The notes under the pieces were generated by a model. That model saw only the letters and a list, made by a program, of their open reading frames with translations. It searched no databases and was not told where the DNA came from. 62,969 nt of DNA from positions 1-62,969 of the forward strand of contig VBDX01000148.1 of the NCBI GenBank assembly GCA_005881885.1. The letters run 5' to 3'. This document shows positions 53,260 through 61,602 of the stretch, piece after piece (position 1 is the stretch's first letter; every line of letters begins with the position of its first letter). Position numbers and translations under genes: made by a program. Source of the stretch: Chloroflexota bacterium. GTDB lineage: Bacteria; Chloroflexota; Limnocylindria; P2-11E.

Positions 53260-54402
53260 GTGGCGCTAAAGGTAGTGCGGATACTCGCGCTTGCGGTCAT
53301 CGCGACGATGGTGGCCGCTGCTTGTGCGTCCGCTGGCGTCAGTGGTCCGGCTCCCGAGATCCTGAAGCACCGACTGCCACCGGACGAGCTCGCCAGACCG
53401 AGTGCCACCCCGACGCCCGTCCCCGCGCCGTCACCTATCCCGCCGCGCTATGCGAAGCTCCGCATCTTCGTCGCATCCGAAAGCACCGACCAAGTCTGGG
53501 TCCTGGACGGAAAGCCTGGCGAGCAATACGCGGTGATCGGCAAGATCTCCGTCGGAAAGCTCCCGCATCAGCTCGGGGTCTCGCCCGATGGCAAGTGGGT
53601 CGCGGTGAACAACCGTATGGGGAACACGACCTCGATCATCGATCCCCTCTCGATGAGGGAGGTCGTGCGGCTGATGGTCGGGAAGCAGCCGCACGGCATC
53701 ACGTGGTCGCCGGACGGCAAGACGCTCTTCGTCGGCCACGAGCGCGACATGTATATAGCTCGTTTCGAGGCCGGAACCTGGAAGCCGCTCCCTCCGCTCA
53801 TGGTGGGGGTACCGCAGCACGTTCTCAGCATCGCGCCGAGCCGGCCGAACGAGCTCTGGTTCACGCTGACCAACACCGCACAGGCTGATGTGCTTCGCGT
53901 CTACGACCTCGAGACCAACAAGGTCACGAACATCAAGGTCTCCGACGTCCACGACGCCTACTTCACTCCTGACGAGAGCGAGGTGTGGTCGAGCTCATCG
54001 GGCTTCCTCAACAAACCGTCCGACCGGATGGTCATCTACGACCCGGCGACGAAGACGGTAAAGACCGAGGTCCACTTCCCCGGCTACTACCCGTTCCACA
54101 CCGAGAAGGTGGATCAGGACGGCGTGTTCTTCATGGCCGACAAGTCGGTCATGGTCCTCTCGGATCATCTCGGACCGGGTCTTTTGTGGGTCGATTGGCG
54201 CGAGCGTCGGATCCTCGGCGAGACCATGCTGGGCCAGCAGCCCTTCCACACGACGTACGACCCGGAGGGCGATCGGCTTCTCACGACGACCAACGTCGAT
54301 GGCATGGTCAACGTCATTGACGCCAAGACGCGTGCGGTCGTGCAGAAAGTGGCCGTGCCCAAGGCGCACGGCATAGGAGCGGTGCCCATCACAGCGCCCT
54401 AG
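53260..54402 (+). CDS. YncE-like beta-propeller lipoprotein
   Basis: Started at GTG 53260 (a GTG at 53230 in the same frame is an alternative). The 380-residue product has a signal helix (VVRILALAVIATMVAAACAS) with a lipobox Cys, a Pro/Thr/Ala-rich spacer (ATPTPVPAPSPIPPRYA), and a seven-bladed propeller with YVTN/YncE-type repeats (ASESTDQVWVLDG, VGKQPHGITWSPDGKTLFVG, LLTTTNVDGMVNVIDAKTR). It is probably exposed on the outer face. Binding partner unknown. No relation to ATP synthase is implied. Confidence 0.82.
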   Translation: MALKVVRILALAVIATMVAAACASAGVSGPAPEILKHRLPPDELARPSATPTPVPAPSPIPPRYAKLRIFVASESTDQVWVLDGKPGEQYAVIGKISVGKLPHQLGVSPDGKWVAVNNRMGNTTSIIDPLSMREVVRLMVGKQPHGITWSPDGKTLFVGHERDMYIARFEAGTWKPLPPLMVGVPQHVLSIAPSRPNELWFTLTNTAQADVLRVYDLETNKVTNIKVSDVHDAYFTPDESEVWSSSSGFLNKPSDRMVIYDPATKTVKTEVHFPGYYPFHTEKVDQDGVFFMADKSVMVLSDHLGPGLLWVDWRERRILGETMLGQQPFHTTYDPEGDRLLTTTNVDGMVNVIDAKTRAVVQKVAVPKAHGIGAVPITAP

Positions 54403-54411
54403 AGTCGGGTC

Positions 54412-54888
54412 GTGATCTTCCGGCTCCTCGCGACGATCTACAACGCTCTTCCCATCCGATGGCAGCGGCGCTTGCTTGACCGGACGCAGCATCGTTTCCT
54501 CGTCGGCGTCGCCGGGCTGGGCGTTGACAAAGATGGCCACGTGCTCCTCGCTCGGCACCGTTTCGGCGCGCCAGAGTGGCGCTTCCTCGGTGGCTTCCTG
54601 GACGTGCGCGAGCGGATCGAGGACGCGCTCGCGCGCGAGATCCGCGAGGAGACGGGGCTCGAGGTCGAAGTGGGCCCGATCCTCGAGGCCAGCCCCGGCT
54701 ACCGCTGGCAGCGCGTTGAGCTCGTCTACGCGTACCGGCCTGCGGGCGGCGCGCAGCGGCTGTCCGACGAGGTCATCGAGCTCCGTGCCTTCGATCCGGC
54801 CGATCTTCCGGACGTGCGCGCGGATCAGCGCGGGATGATCGAGCGGCATGCCGCGCGTGCGGCGGAGTGGGCGCGACAGCGCGCGTGA
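54412..54888 (+). CDS. Nudix hydrolase
   Basis: The 158-residue protein starts with an unusual N-terminal helix (MIFRLLATIYNALPIRWQRR), has GAPEWRFLGGFLDVRERI and a full Nudix box continuing with EDALAREIREETGLEVEV. The substrate is unknown. The stop overlaps the next gene (GTGA). The N-terminal helix is amphipathic and may bring the protein to a membrane, which is an inference. Confidence 0.86.
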   Translation: MIFRLLATIYNALPIRWQRRLLDRTQHRFLVGVAGLGVDKDGHVLLARHRFGAPEWRFLGGFLDVRERIEDALAREIREETGLEVEVGPILEASPGYRWQRVELVYAYRPAGGAQRLSDEVIELRAFDPADLPDVRADQRGMIERHAARAAEWARQRA

Positions 54889-55739
54889 GGCGCATGCTCG
54901 CGCCGATCCTCGCCGCGATCCTGGTCGCCTATCTGGCCCTGCCGGTCGCGCGCTCCTATCTGCTGGTCGCGGCTCACCACAGCGACCCGCTGCCGCCAGC
55001 GGACCTCGCAGTCTCTGATCTCGACCTCGGTGCGGGGCTCAGCGGCTGGTCGGTGCAGGCGGCGATCGGGGCGCCGGCGGTGGTGCTGGTGCACGGGTTC
55101 AAGACGTCTCGCGAAGAGATGCTGCCCTGGGCGCGCTTCCTTCACGATGCCGGCTACAACGTCGCGCTCTTCGACACGCGCGGCTGCGGAAGAAGCGCCG
55201 GCGCCGTGATCGGCCTCGGCGCTACCGAGCCACGCGATATCTCCCGCGCGGTCGCCGCGGCGCGAGGCGTCTTCCGGACGACGGCCGTCGCGGCCCTCGG
55301 GATCTCGGTCGGTGCGGGCGCGGTGATCCTCGCGGCGGCCACCGATCCGGGTGTAACCGCCGTCGTCGCCGACAGCGCGTGGACGGATGAGGATTTCCAA
55401 CTGGGGCGACTCTCGTTCATCCCCGTCGGGCCGGTGCGTGTTCCATTGCCGCCATACGGCGTCGCCGTGGTGAATGCGCTCGTCGGCGCCGACGTGAGTC
55501 AAGCGCGACCGCTCGAGGTCATCGGGCGGATCGCGCCGCGGCCGGTGTTGCTGATCCACTCGGCCGACGATGAGAACGCGACCACGACCGTCGACGGCGC
55601 GCGGCGCCTCTTCGAGGCGGCCGCGGAGCCGAAGCAGATCTGGATCGTGCCACACGGTGGGCACGTAGGGGCGATCAACGCCTTCCCGAACGAATATCGC
55701 GCGCGCGTCCTGGCATTCCTCGCGACTGCGCTCCGTTAG
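54885..55739 (+). CDS. membrane-anchored alpha/beta hydrolase
   Basis: A GTG that overlaps the Nudix stop starts 284 residues. An N-terminal hydrophobic anchor (APILAAILVAYLALPVARSY) is followed by an alpha/beta hydrolase domain with the oxyanion strand VVLVHGFKTSREEML, the nucleophile GISVGAGAV (GxSxG), the acid VLLIHSADDENA and the histidine in PHGGHVGAIN. It may act on lipids or peptides near the membrane. Convergent with the DinB fusion gene without a gap. Confidence 0.86.
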   Translation: MRRMLAPILAAILVAYLALPVARSYLLVAAHHSDPLPPADLAVSDLDLGAGLSGWSVQAAIGAPAVVLVHGFKTSREEMLPWARFLHDAGYNVALFDTRGCGRSAGAVIGLGATEPRDISRAVAAARGVFRTTAVAALGISVGAGAVILAAATDPGVTAVVADSAWTDEDFQLGRLSFIPVGPVRVPLPPYGVAVVNALVGADVSQARPLEVIGRIAPRPVLLIHSADDENATTTVDGARRLFEAAAEPKQIWIVPHGGHVGAINAFPNEYRARVLAFLATALR

Positions 55740-56411
55740 TCATTCGGGCGGCCGGTCCGACCCCAGCGCCGCGAGGATCTCCTTGACATGACCGAGGTGT
55801 TCGAATTCGTGCTCGAGGATCCGGCGCATCACCTTACGTGTCGTCCAGCGCCGGCCCATCACGGTGTGGTCGAGCGCCGTGTCCGCCGGCTCCATAACGG
55901 TGAACCGCTGGAACGCCATCCGGTGCACGGCCTGCAGCGTGTTGAAAGGATCCGCGGGCCACTTCTCAAGCCGCGAGAGAAGGTCGACCTCCGTGGTCAT
56001 GACGTGCTCGAGCGCTTCGCGAACGCTCCACATCGTCTCCGTGGGTTTTCGTTCGAGCTCGTCAGGTGAAAGCTCGCGCAGGAGCGCAAGCAGCGCGGCG
56101 CGCGACGCCTCGAACTGGTGGAGGAAGTCACGAAGCTCGTGCTCTTCGAGCGGCCCCACGTCCTCAGGAACGATCCGGTCTGGCGGCATGTCGCGAACCT
56201 CGAATGTGTTCGGATCGAGATCCTTCCAGTGCTCGATAGAGACACCGCGCGTGTCGAGCAGCTCGAGATACGCGCGAAAGGCGCGGCGCGCGTTCGCGAT
56301 CGCCTGATCCCGAGTGGTCCCGGAGGCGATACACCCGCGGAGCACCGGGACATGTGCGAGCCAGTACGCCTCTTCGCCCTGGAAGACGTATATGGCCGGC
56401 CGCTCGTTCAT
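55740..56411 (-). CDS. HicB-like domain fused to DinB/YfiT-type four-helix domain
   Basis: The start is the ATG at 56409-56411, overlapping the stop of the DtxR-family gene by 4 bp (ATGA). Residues 1-60 are a HicB/UPF0150-like domain (IYVFQGEEAYWLAHVPVLRG, QAIANARRAFRAYLELLDTR). Residues about 95-223 are a DinB-like four-helix bundle with candidate metal histidines (SVREALEHVMTTEVDLLS, ILEHEFEHLGHVKEILAALG). No HicA toxin is next to it. DinB-type proteins bind divalent metals, so co-transcription with a metalloregulator is suggestive. The exact role is unknown. Confidence 0.72.
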   Translation of the reverse strand: MNERPAIYVFQGEEAYWLAHVPVLRGCIASGTTRDQAIANARRAFRAYLELLDTRGVSIEHWKDLDPNTFEVRDMPPDRIVPEDVGPLEEHELRDFLHQFEASRAALLALLRELSPDELERKPTETMWSVREALEHVMTTEVDLLSRLEKWPADPFNTLQAVHRMAFQRFTVMEPADTALDHTVMGRRWTTRKVMRRILEHEFEHLGHVKEILAALGSDRPPE

Positions 56412-57058
56412 GCGCGAACCCAGACTTTCTGACCGCAATCGGCGCGGATGGTCCGCGGCCGGCCGTCCACCTCCACACGGAGCCCATCGCCGTGCGGTGC
56501 GTCGAGCACGCGGATGCTGATGCCGGGTCGCAGCCCCTGCGTGTCGAGGTACTCGAGAAAACCGGGCTCGTGCTCGAACTGATCGGGGATCCGCTCGATC
56601 GTCGCGGTAGCGCCGCGCGTCACCGTCGCAAGCGGCCTGGTCGGACGCGGCTTCACGCCTGGCATGGGATTGCCGTGAGGGCACGTCTGCGGATCGCCGA
56701 GCACGCGGACGAGGCGCTCCTCCATCTCCGGCGACATCGCGTGCTCGATGCGTTCGGCCTCTTCGTGGGTCTTCCACCACTCGTAGCCCAGGAGATCCAC
56801 GAGCATTCGTTCCGCGAGCCGATGGCGCCGCACCACGTGGTCCGCCAGCGCCTGTCCGCTCTTGGTAAGATGCACTTCTTTACGCCCGTCCAGCTCAACC
56901 AGACCCTCGCGCTGAAGCCGGTGGACCATCTCCGAGACGGCGGCAGCCGACACACCCATGAAGCCCGCGAGACGCGCGCCGATCACGTTCGCGCCCTCGT
57001 CGGAGAGCGTGTAGATCGCCTGGAGGTATTCCTCGGTCGCCGGCGAGCTGGCGATGAT
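56408..57058 (-). CDS. DtxR/IdeR/MntR-family metal-dependent regulator
   Basis: The only ATG/GTG/TTG in the frame (GTG 56986) would delete the first helices of the winged helix. Upstream, the frame encodes SSPATEEYLQAIYTLSDEGA, the family's start, and opens at ATC codons (57056-57058, then 57053-57055) placed 5-8 bases after a perfect AGGAGGT. I use ATC 57058, giving 216 residues. DNA-binding is GVSAAAVSEMVHRLQREGLV; metal residues include HRLAERMLVDLLGYEWWKTH, CPHGNPMPG. The C-terminal SH3-like FeoA domain is present (LRPGISIRVLDAPHGD). It probably represses itself and the ZIP gene through two palindromes. Confidence 0.88.
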   Translation of the reverse strand: MIASSPATEEYLQAIYTLSDEGANVIGARLAGFMGVSAAAVSEMVHRLQREGLVELDGRKEVHLTKSGQALADHVVRRHRLAERMLVDLLGYEWWKTHEEAERIEHAMSPEMEERLVRVLGDPQTCPHGNPMPGVKPRPTRPLATVTRGATATIERIPDQFEHEPGFLEYLDTQGLRPGISIRVLDAPHGDGLRVEVDGRPRTIRADCGQKVWVRA

Positions 57059-57083
57059 TGTTGACCTCCTAGGTCGGAAATGG

Positions 57084-57097
57084 TTAGGCTCGCCTTA
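57084..57097. promoter_or_regulatory. operator 1: TTAGGCTCGCCTTA (DtxR-type box)
   Basis: An imperfect 14-bp palindrome with left half TTAGGC and right half GCCTTA (one mismatch from a perfect inverted repeat), matching the TTAGG half-site of DtxR/IdeR boxes. Its center lies 19 bp from that of operator 2. It lies between the regulator and the ZIP gene. Confidence 0.65.
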
Positions 57098-57102
57098 GGG
57101 AG

Positions 57103-57116
57103 TTAGGCAAGCCTAA
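57103..57116. promoter_or_regulatory. operator 2: perfect palindrome TTAGGCAAGCCTAA
   Basis: A perfect 14-bp inverted repeat with TTAGGC half-sites, typical of the DtxR/IdeR/MntR family. Together with operator 1, spaced by 19 bp, it forms a tandem site in the 104-bp divergent region, so the regulator would control both its own gene and the ZIP transporter gene. Confidence 0.78.
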
Positions 57117-57162
57117 GACAGGACTCCCCACGGCGAGTATCGCACCGGAGGTCGGAAACCTG

Positions 57163-58005
57163 ATGAGCACCGGCGAGATCCTGGCGCTCGGGGCGATCGC
57201 CGGCTTCACGGTGTTCCTGGGTTTGCCCATGGGCCGTGTGCGAAGCGCCGCGCCGCGCGTCCGTTCCTTTCTGAACGCAAGCGCGACCGGGATTCTCCTC
57301 TTCTTGTTGTGGGACGTGCTCTCGAAAGGCATCGCGCCCGTCGATGCGGCGCTGGCGGAAGCGACGAGCGGCGCAGGGGCCTGGGCCTACTTCGTGTGGC
57401 TCGCCGCCGTATTCGCCCTCGCGCTGACCACCGGACTCATGAGTCTCGTGTACTACGACCTCTGGCTCGCGCGACGCGCGCGGGGGCGTCTGGGACCGGG
57501 TGCCGCGGGTGTTCGCGAGCTGCGCGCGGGACCGATCGCGCGCCTCGCGCCGGCGCACAGGCTGGCGTTCTTTATCGCGCTGGGAATCGGCTTCCACAAT
57601 CTCTCCGAAGGGCTCGCGATCGGTCAATCGGCGGCCGCCGGTGAGCTCCGGCTGGCGCTCGTCCTCGTGATCGGGTTCGCGCTGCACAATGCCACCGAGG
57701 GCTTCGGCATCGTCGGTCCGATGAGCGGTGAGGCGGACCTCCCGAGCTGGCGTTTCCTGGGGGCGCTCGGCCTCATCGCGGGCGCTCCGACCTTCGTCGG
57801 CACGGTCATCGGACAGACCTTCCACAACGAGACGGTGTTCGCCGCCTTTCTCGCCCTCGCCGCCGGGTCGATCCTCTATGTGGTGATCGAGCTCCTCGCG
57901 GTCGCGCGAAAGCTCGGACACAAGGACTTCACGACGTGGGGCATCCTTCTCGGACTCATCCTCGGTTTCGCGACCGACATGATCCTCACCGCGGTCGGTG
58001 CTTGA
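57163..58005 (+). CDS. ZIP-family divalent metal transporter
   Basis: The 280-residue, eight-helix protein has the ZIP metal-site helices IGFHNLSEGLAIGQSAAA (helix 4) and IGFALHNATEGFGIVGP (helix 5). The long loop between helices 3 and 4 lacks a His-rich stretch. It transports Zn2+, Fe2+ or Mn2+ into the cytoplasm, or out in some cases. The GGAGGT ribosome site is 10 bp upstream. Regulation by the divergent metalloregulator is strongly suggested by the operators. Confidence 0.9.
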   Translation: MSTGEILALGAIAGFTVFLGLPMGRVRSAAPRVRSFLNASATGILLFLLWDVLSKGIAPVDAALAEATSGAGAWAYFVWLAAVFALALTTGLMSLVYYDLWLARRARGRLGPGAAGVRELRAGPIARLAPAHRLAFFIALGIGFHNLSEGLAIGQSAAAGELRLALVLVIGFALHNATEGFGIVGPMSGEADLPSWRFLGALGLIAGAPTFVGTVIGQTFHNETVFAAFLALAAGSILYVVIELLAVARKLGHKDFTTWGILLGLILGFATDMILTAVGA

Positions 58006-58028
58006 CGAGATAACACACCTTTCTCGTC
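58004..58028 (+). terminator. possible hairpin after the ZIP gene
   Basis: A 7-bp inverted repeat, GACGAGA / TCTCGTC with an 11-base loop, starts at the ZIP stop codon. It has no T-run, so intrinsic termination is not assured. It separates the ZIP gene from the mreB promoter region. Confidence 0.35.
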
Positions 58029-58052
58029 GCTAGCCCGTTATCGTTCATCGCG

Positions 58053-59072
58053 GTGTTCGTACGTGAGATCGGCATCGACCTCGGCACTGCGAACGTGATC
58101 GTCTACGTCCGCGGGAAGGGGATCGTGCTCACCGAGCCTTCGGTCGTGGCGCTGGCGAACGAGGACGGGCAGACGCGACCGCGGATCGTCGCCGTCGGCG
58201 AGGAGGCACGACTCATGCTGGGCCGCACGCCTGGAACGATCACTGCGCTCCGTCCGATGCGCGACGGCGTCATCGCCGATTACGTGATCACCGAGTACAT
58301 GCTCAGATACTTCATCCAGAAGGTCTGTGGCCGCGTCACCTTCTTTCACCCTCTGCTCATGATCTGCGTCCCCTCCGGAGTGACGAGCGTCGAGCGGCGC
58401 GCGGTGAAGGACGCGGCGATCCGCGCCGGCGCGAGGGAAGCGCACCTCATCGAGGAGCCGCTCGCGGCGGCGATCGGCGCGAACATTCCGATCTCGGGAC
58501 CGTCGGGCAATCTCATCATCGACATCGGCGGAGGCACCGCTGAGATCGCGGTGATCTCGCTCGGGGGCATCGTCGTGTCGCGGAGCGTCCGCGCCGCGGG
58601 CAACAAGCTTGACGAGGCGATCGCGAACTTCGTGCGCAAGCGCTACAACCTGATGATCGGCGAGCGCACCGCCGAGGACGTGAAGATCCAGATCGGATCC
58701 GCGCTGCCGATGGACCCCGAGTTGACGATGGAGGTTCGCGGTCGCGACCTCATTGCGGGTCTGCCCCGCACGATCACGATCGGCTCGAACGAGATCACCG
58801 AAGCGATGGATCCGGTGCTGCAGCAGATCATCGGCGCGGTGAAGGGTGTGCTCGAGGAGACTCCGCCGGAGCTCGCGTCGGACGTCATCGACAAGGGCAT
58901 GGTCCTTTCGGGCGGCGGCGCTCTTCTCCGGAACATGGATAAACTCTTGACCCAGGTCACCGGCGTCGCCTGCTATGTGGCCGAGAATCCGCTCTACTGC
59001 GTCGCGAAGGGCACGGGTCTCGCGCTCGAGCACCTCGACTTCTTCCGCAGAAGCCTCGTCGCCGTCCGCTAG
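58053..59072 (+). CDS. mreB: rod-shape determining protein MreB/Mbl
   Basis: The GTG start gives 339 residues of an actin-fold ATPase: [20 protein letters not shown] (phosphate 1), [56 protein letters not shown] (phosphate 2), and [19 protein letters not shown] (adenosine motif). It forms membrane-associated filaments that guide peptidoglycan synthesis. No mreC/mreD follows, unlike in many bacteria, and the next genes make surface glycans instead. Confidence 0.93.
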   Translation: MFVREIGIDLGTANVIVYVRGKGIVLTEPSVVALANEDGQTRPRIVAVGEEARLMLGRTPGTITALRPMRDGVIADYVITEYMLRYFIQKVCGRVTFFHPLLMICVPSGVTSVERRAVKDAAIRAGAREAHLIEEPLAAAIGANIPISGPSGNLIIDIGGGTAEIAVISLGGIVVSRSVRAAGNKLDEAIANFVRKRYNLMIGERTAEDVKIQIGSALPMDPELTMEVRGRDLIAGLPRTITIGSNEITEAMDPVLQQIIGAVKGVLEETPPELASDVIDKGMVLSGGGALLRNMDKLLTQVTGVACYVAENPLYCVAKGTGLALEHLDFFRRSLVAVR

Positions 59073-59078
59073 CCAGCG

Positions 59079-59816
59079 TTGTCCGCGCGGGTCAACGTCC
59101 TCGGCATCGGGTTCGACCGCCTCGACCTCACCGCCGCCGCCGAGCGAGCGGCCGAGCGCTACGCCAGAGGCGAGCGCACGTTCGTCATCACCGCGAACCC
59201 GGAGTTCGTGATGCTCGGCCGTCGCGACCGCGAGCTCGGCGGGATCGCGCGCGCTGCGGATCTCGTTGTCGCGGATGGCACCGGCGTTCTGCTCGCGTCC
59301 CGGCTCCTGGGGGATCCGCTGCCCTCGCGCGTTCCCGGCCGGCTACTCGTGCCGGCGATCCTCGGCCGCATCGCGCCGCTTGGCGCCTCGGTCTTTCTCC
59401 TCGGGGCGGGTCCGGGCATCGCGGAGCGGGCCGGCGCGGAGCTCGCGCGCCGGATCCCGGGCCTGCGGGTCGGAGGAACGCACGCCGGGTCACCGTCGCC
59501 CGCCGAGGACGAGGCGATCCGCGAGCGGATCCGTGCCGCCGCGCCCCACGTTCTGCTCGTCGCTTACGGCATGCCCGCACAGGAGCGCTGGATCGCACGC
59601 AACCGCGCGGAGCTTCCGTCCGTGCGCCTCGCGATCGGTGTAGGCGGCGTGTTCGATCAGCTTGTGGGCCGCGTGCGGTTGCCGCCTGCGCTGATCCACG
59701 CGGTCGGCTTCGAGTGGCTGTGGCGCCTGGCCTTCGAGCCGCGTCGCTGGCGACGCCAGCGGGTGTTGCCGCTGTTCGCCGCGCTCGTCGTGCGGCAGCG
59801 CGTGTTCGGCCGGTGA
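59079..59816 (+). CDS. WecG/TagA/CpsF-family glycosyltransferase
   Basis: A TTG start gives 245 residues with ITANPEFVMLGRRDRELGGI, ADLVVADGTGVLLASRLLGD, GASVFLLGAGPGIAERAGAE, VLLVAYGMPAQERWIARNRA and AIGVGGVFDQLVGRVRLPPA followed by WRLAFEPRRWRR. These are the conserved blocks of the GT26 family, which adds the second sugar (ManNAc in TagA, ManNAcA in WecG) to a C55-PP-GlcNAc lipid. This fits with the WecA-like enzyme at 38.9 kb as the first step, though the genes are 20 kb apart. Confidence 0.9.
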   Translation: MSARVNVLGIGFDRLDLTAAAERAAERYARGERTFVITANPEFVMLGRRDRELGGIARAADLVVADGTGVLLASRLLGDPLPSRVPGRLLVPAILGRIAPLGASVFLLGAGPGIAERAGAELARRIPGLRVGGTHAGSPSPAEDEAIRERIRAAAPHVLLVAYGMPAQERWIARNRAELPSVRLAIGVGGVFDQLVGRVRLPPALIHAVGFEWLWRLAFEPRRWRRQRVLPLFAALVVRQRVFGR

Positions 59817-60913
59817 GGATCGCGCTCGCGCACGAGTATTTCGTCGCCCACGGAGGCGCTGAGCGCGTCGTTGAGGCACTGCACCGGATGTGGCCTCTGG
59901 CGCCGGTCTACACGTTCTTCCACGATCGCCACCGCTACGGTCCGCTCGAGGGCTGGATTTTGAGGACGAGCTACTTACAGCGTCTGCTTCTCGGCGAGAG
60001 TCATCGTGTGCTTCTTCCGCTTTATCCAAATGCCGCGCGGGCCCTGCGCGTTCCGCCCGACATCGATGCCGTGGTCGTGTCCACGAGCGCCTTCATCAAA
60101 GGCATCGGGCTCGCGGACCGGACCGTCGAGATCGCGTACTGCCATTCACCGACGAGGTATCTCTTTGACTGGAGCGAGCGGTATGTCCATGAGGAGGTGC
60201 CCGCGCCGCTTCAGCCGGTTATGCGCGACATCTTGACGCGCCTTCGCGAGACCGATCGAAAGCTCGCGGAGCGGGTCGATCGTTGGATCGCGAATTCGAC
60301 GGCCGTGCGGGATCGGATCGCGAAGTATTACGAAGTCTCGAGCCCGATCGACGTCGTCCACCCTCCGACCGACGTCGAGTCCTTTCGCGCGGAGGGGGAA
60401 CGAGGGGACTTCTGGCTCTTCGTCGGACGACTCTCCGCATACAAGCGCGCCGATGTCGCGATCCGCGCGTTCAACGATCTCGGCATGCGGCTCATGGTCG
60501 TCGGCGAGGGACGCGAGCGCGGCGCCCTCGAGCGGATCGCAGGCGAGAACGTCGCCTTCACCGGCCGGGCCGATGACGCCACTCTCAAGGACTTGCTCGC
60601 CGCCGCTCGCGGGCTCGTATTTCCTTCGGAAGACGACTTCGGGATGGTCTGTGTCGAGGCGCTCGCCTCGGGCGCGCCGGTCGTGGCGCTCGCGGCGGGC
60701 GGCATCTTCGACATCGTCCGGGACGGCGAGGACGGCGCGCTCGTCGAAGTCCCCGAACCGCGAGCTTTCGCCGAGGCCGTGCTCCGCGTCGAGCGGACGC
60801 GGTTCGAACCGAAAGCGCTTCGCGACTCGGCGCGCCGGTTTGATGTGTCACGATTCCGCGAGCGCGTGAACGGGATAGTCGAGGAAGCGCTTGCGAAGGG
60901 ACGGGCCTCATAG
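59813..60913 (+). CDS. family 4 glycosyltransferase
   Basis: The GTG at 59813 overlaps the WecG stop (GTGA) and opens 366 residues (VRIALAHEYFVAHGGAERVV), with the GT4 donor site in FVGRLSAYKRADVAIRAFND, FPSEDDFGMVCVEALASGAP and VVALAAGGIFDIVRDGEDGA. It is a retaining GT-B enzyme acting on a nucleotide sugar in the cytoplasm. The neighbours suggest it extends the same surface glycan. Confidence 0.9.
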   Translation: MRIALAHEYFVAHGGAERVVEALHRMWPLAPVYTFFHDRHRYGPLEGWILRTSYLQRLLLGESHRVLLPLYPNAARALRVPPDIDAVVVSTSAFIKGIGLADRTVEIAYCHSPTRYLFDWSERYVHEEVPAPLQPVMRDILTRLRETDRKLAERVDRWIANSTAVRDRIAKYYEVSSPIDVVHPPTDVESFRAEGERGDFWLFVGRLSAYKRADVAIRAFNDLGMRLMVVGEGRERGALERIAGENVAFTGRADDATLKDLLAAARGLVFPSEDDFGMVCVEALASGAPVVALAAGGIFDIVRDGEDGALVEVPEPRAFAEAVLRVERTRFEPKALRDSARRFDVSRFRERVNGIVEEALAKGRAS

Positions 60914-60930
60914 GCACCGAGGCGCGTCGC

Positions 60931-61602
60931 GTGCGCGTGGACATGCATACGCACTGCGAGGCTTCGCCGGACAGCCGGACCAAGATCGCCGACCAGGCGC
61001 GCGCCATACAGAGTGCCGGGCTCGATGTGGTCTGCGCGACCGACCACAACACCATCCTCGGTGCGCTTCGCCTGCGGGAGATCGCCGACGGCTTCCGGGT
61101 GGTCGTGGGCGAGGAGATCAGCTCGCGGGATGGCGAGATCATCGGACTCTTCCTCGAGAGCGCGATCCCACGAGATCTCACAGGCGAAGAGACCATCGGA
61201 CGGATCCATGACCAGGGTGGTGTCGTGGTCGTCCCCCATCCCTTCAGCATCAACCGCCGCTATCACATGCGACGCGCATCGCTCGACCGCCTTCGCGCGA
61301 AGATCGACGCGCTCGAGGTCTTCAACGCCCGCGAGGCGATCTTCCTGAACAACCGCACAGCGGCGGCCTACGCGAAGGAGCACGGGATTCTCGGGACCGC
61401 GGGCAGCGACGCGCATCGCGCGTCGGAGATCGGGCGGGCCTGGGTTGAAATGCCTGACTTCGCCGGACGCGCGGACTTCCTCGGCGCGCTCCGCGAGGGC
61501 GTCGCGCACGGCCGGCTCAGCGGCACCGCGGTGCACATCTTCACGCGCTACGACCGCTTCCGGAAGTGGCTCGGACGAAAGAGCTCGAGCGCCACCCGCT
61601 GA
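60931..61602 (+). CDS. PHP-domain phosphoesterase-like protein
   Basis: The 223-residue protein has the PHP metal motifs VDMHTHCEASPDSRTKI, CATDHNTILGALRLRE, VVVPHPFSINRR and TAGSDAHRASEIGRAWVEM. It lacks a polymerase domain, so it is a free-standing PHP hydrolase (phosphatase or nuclease-like). The 3' end overlaps the UPF0104 gene by 37 bp. GTG start. Association with glycan genes suggests a sugar or lipid phosphate substrate, by inference only. Confidence 0.87.
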   Translation: MRVDMHTHCEASPDSRTKIADQARAIQSAGLDVVCATDHNTILGALRLREIADGFRVVVGEEISSRDGEIIGLFLESAIPRDLTGEETIGRIHDQGGVVVVPHPFSINRRYHMRRASLDRLRAKIDALEVFNAREAIFLNNRTAAAYAKEHGILGTAGSDAHRASEIGRAWVEMPDFAGRADFLGALREGVAHGRLSGTAVHIFTRYDRFRKWLGRKSSSATR

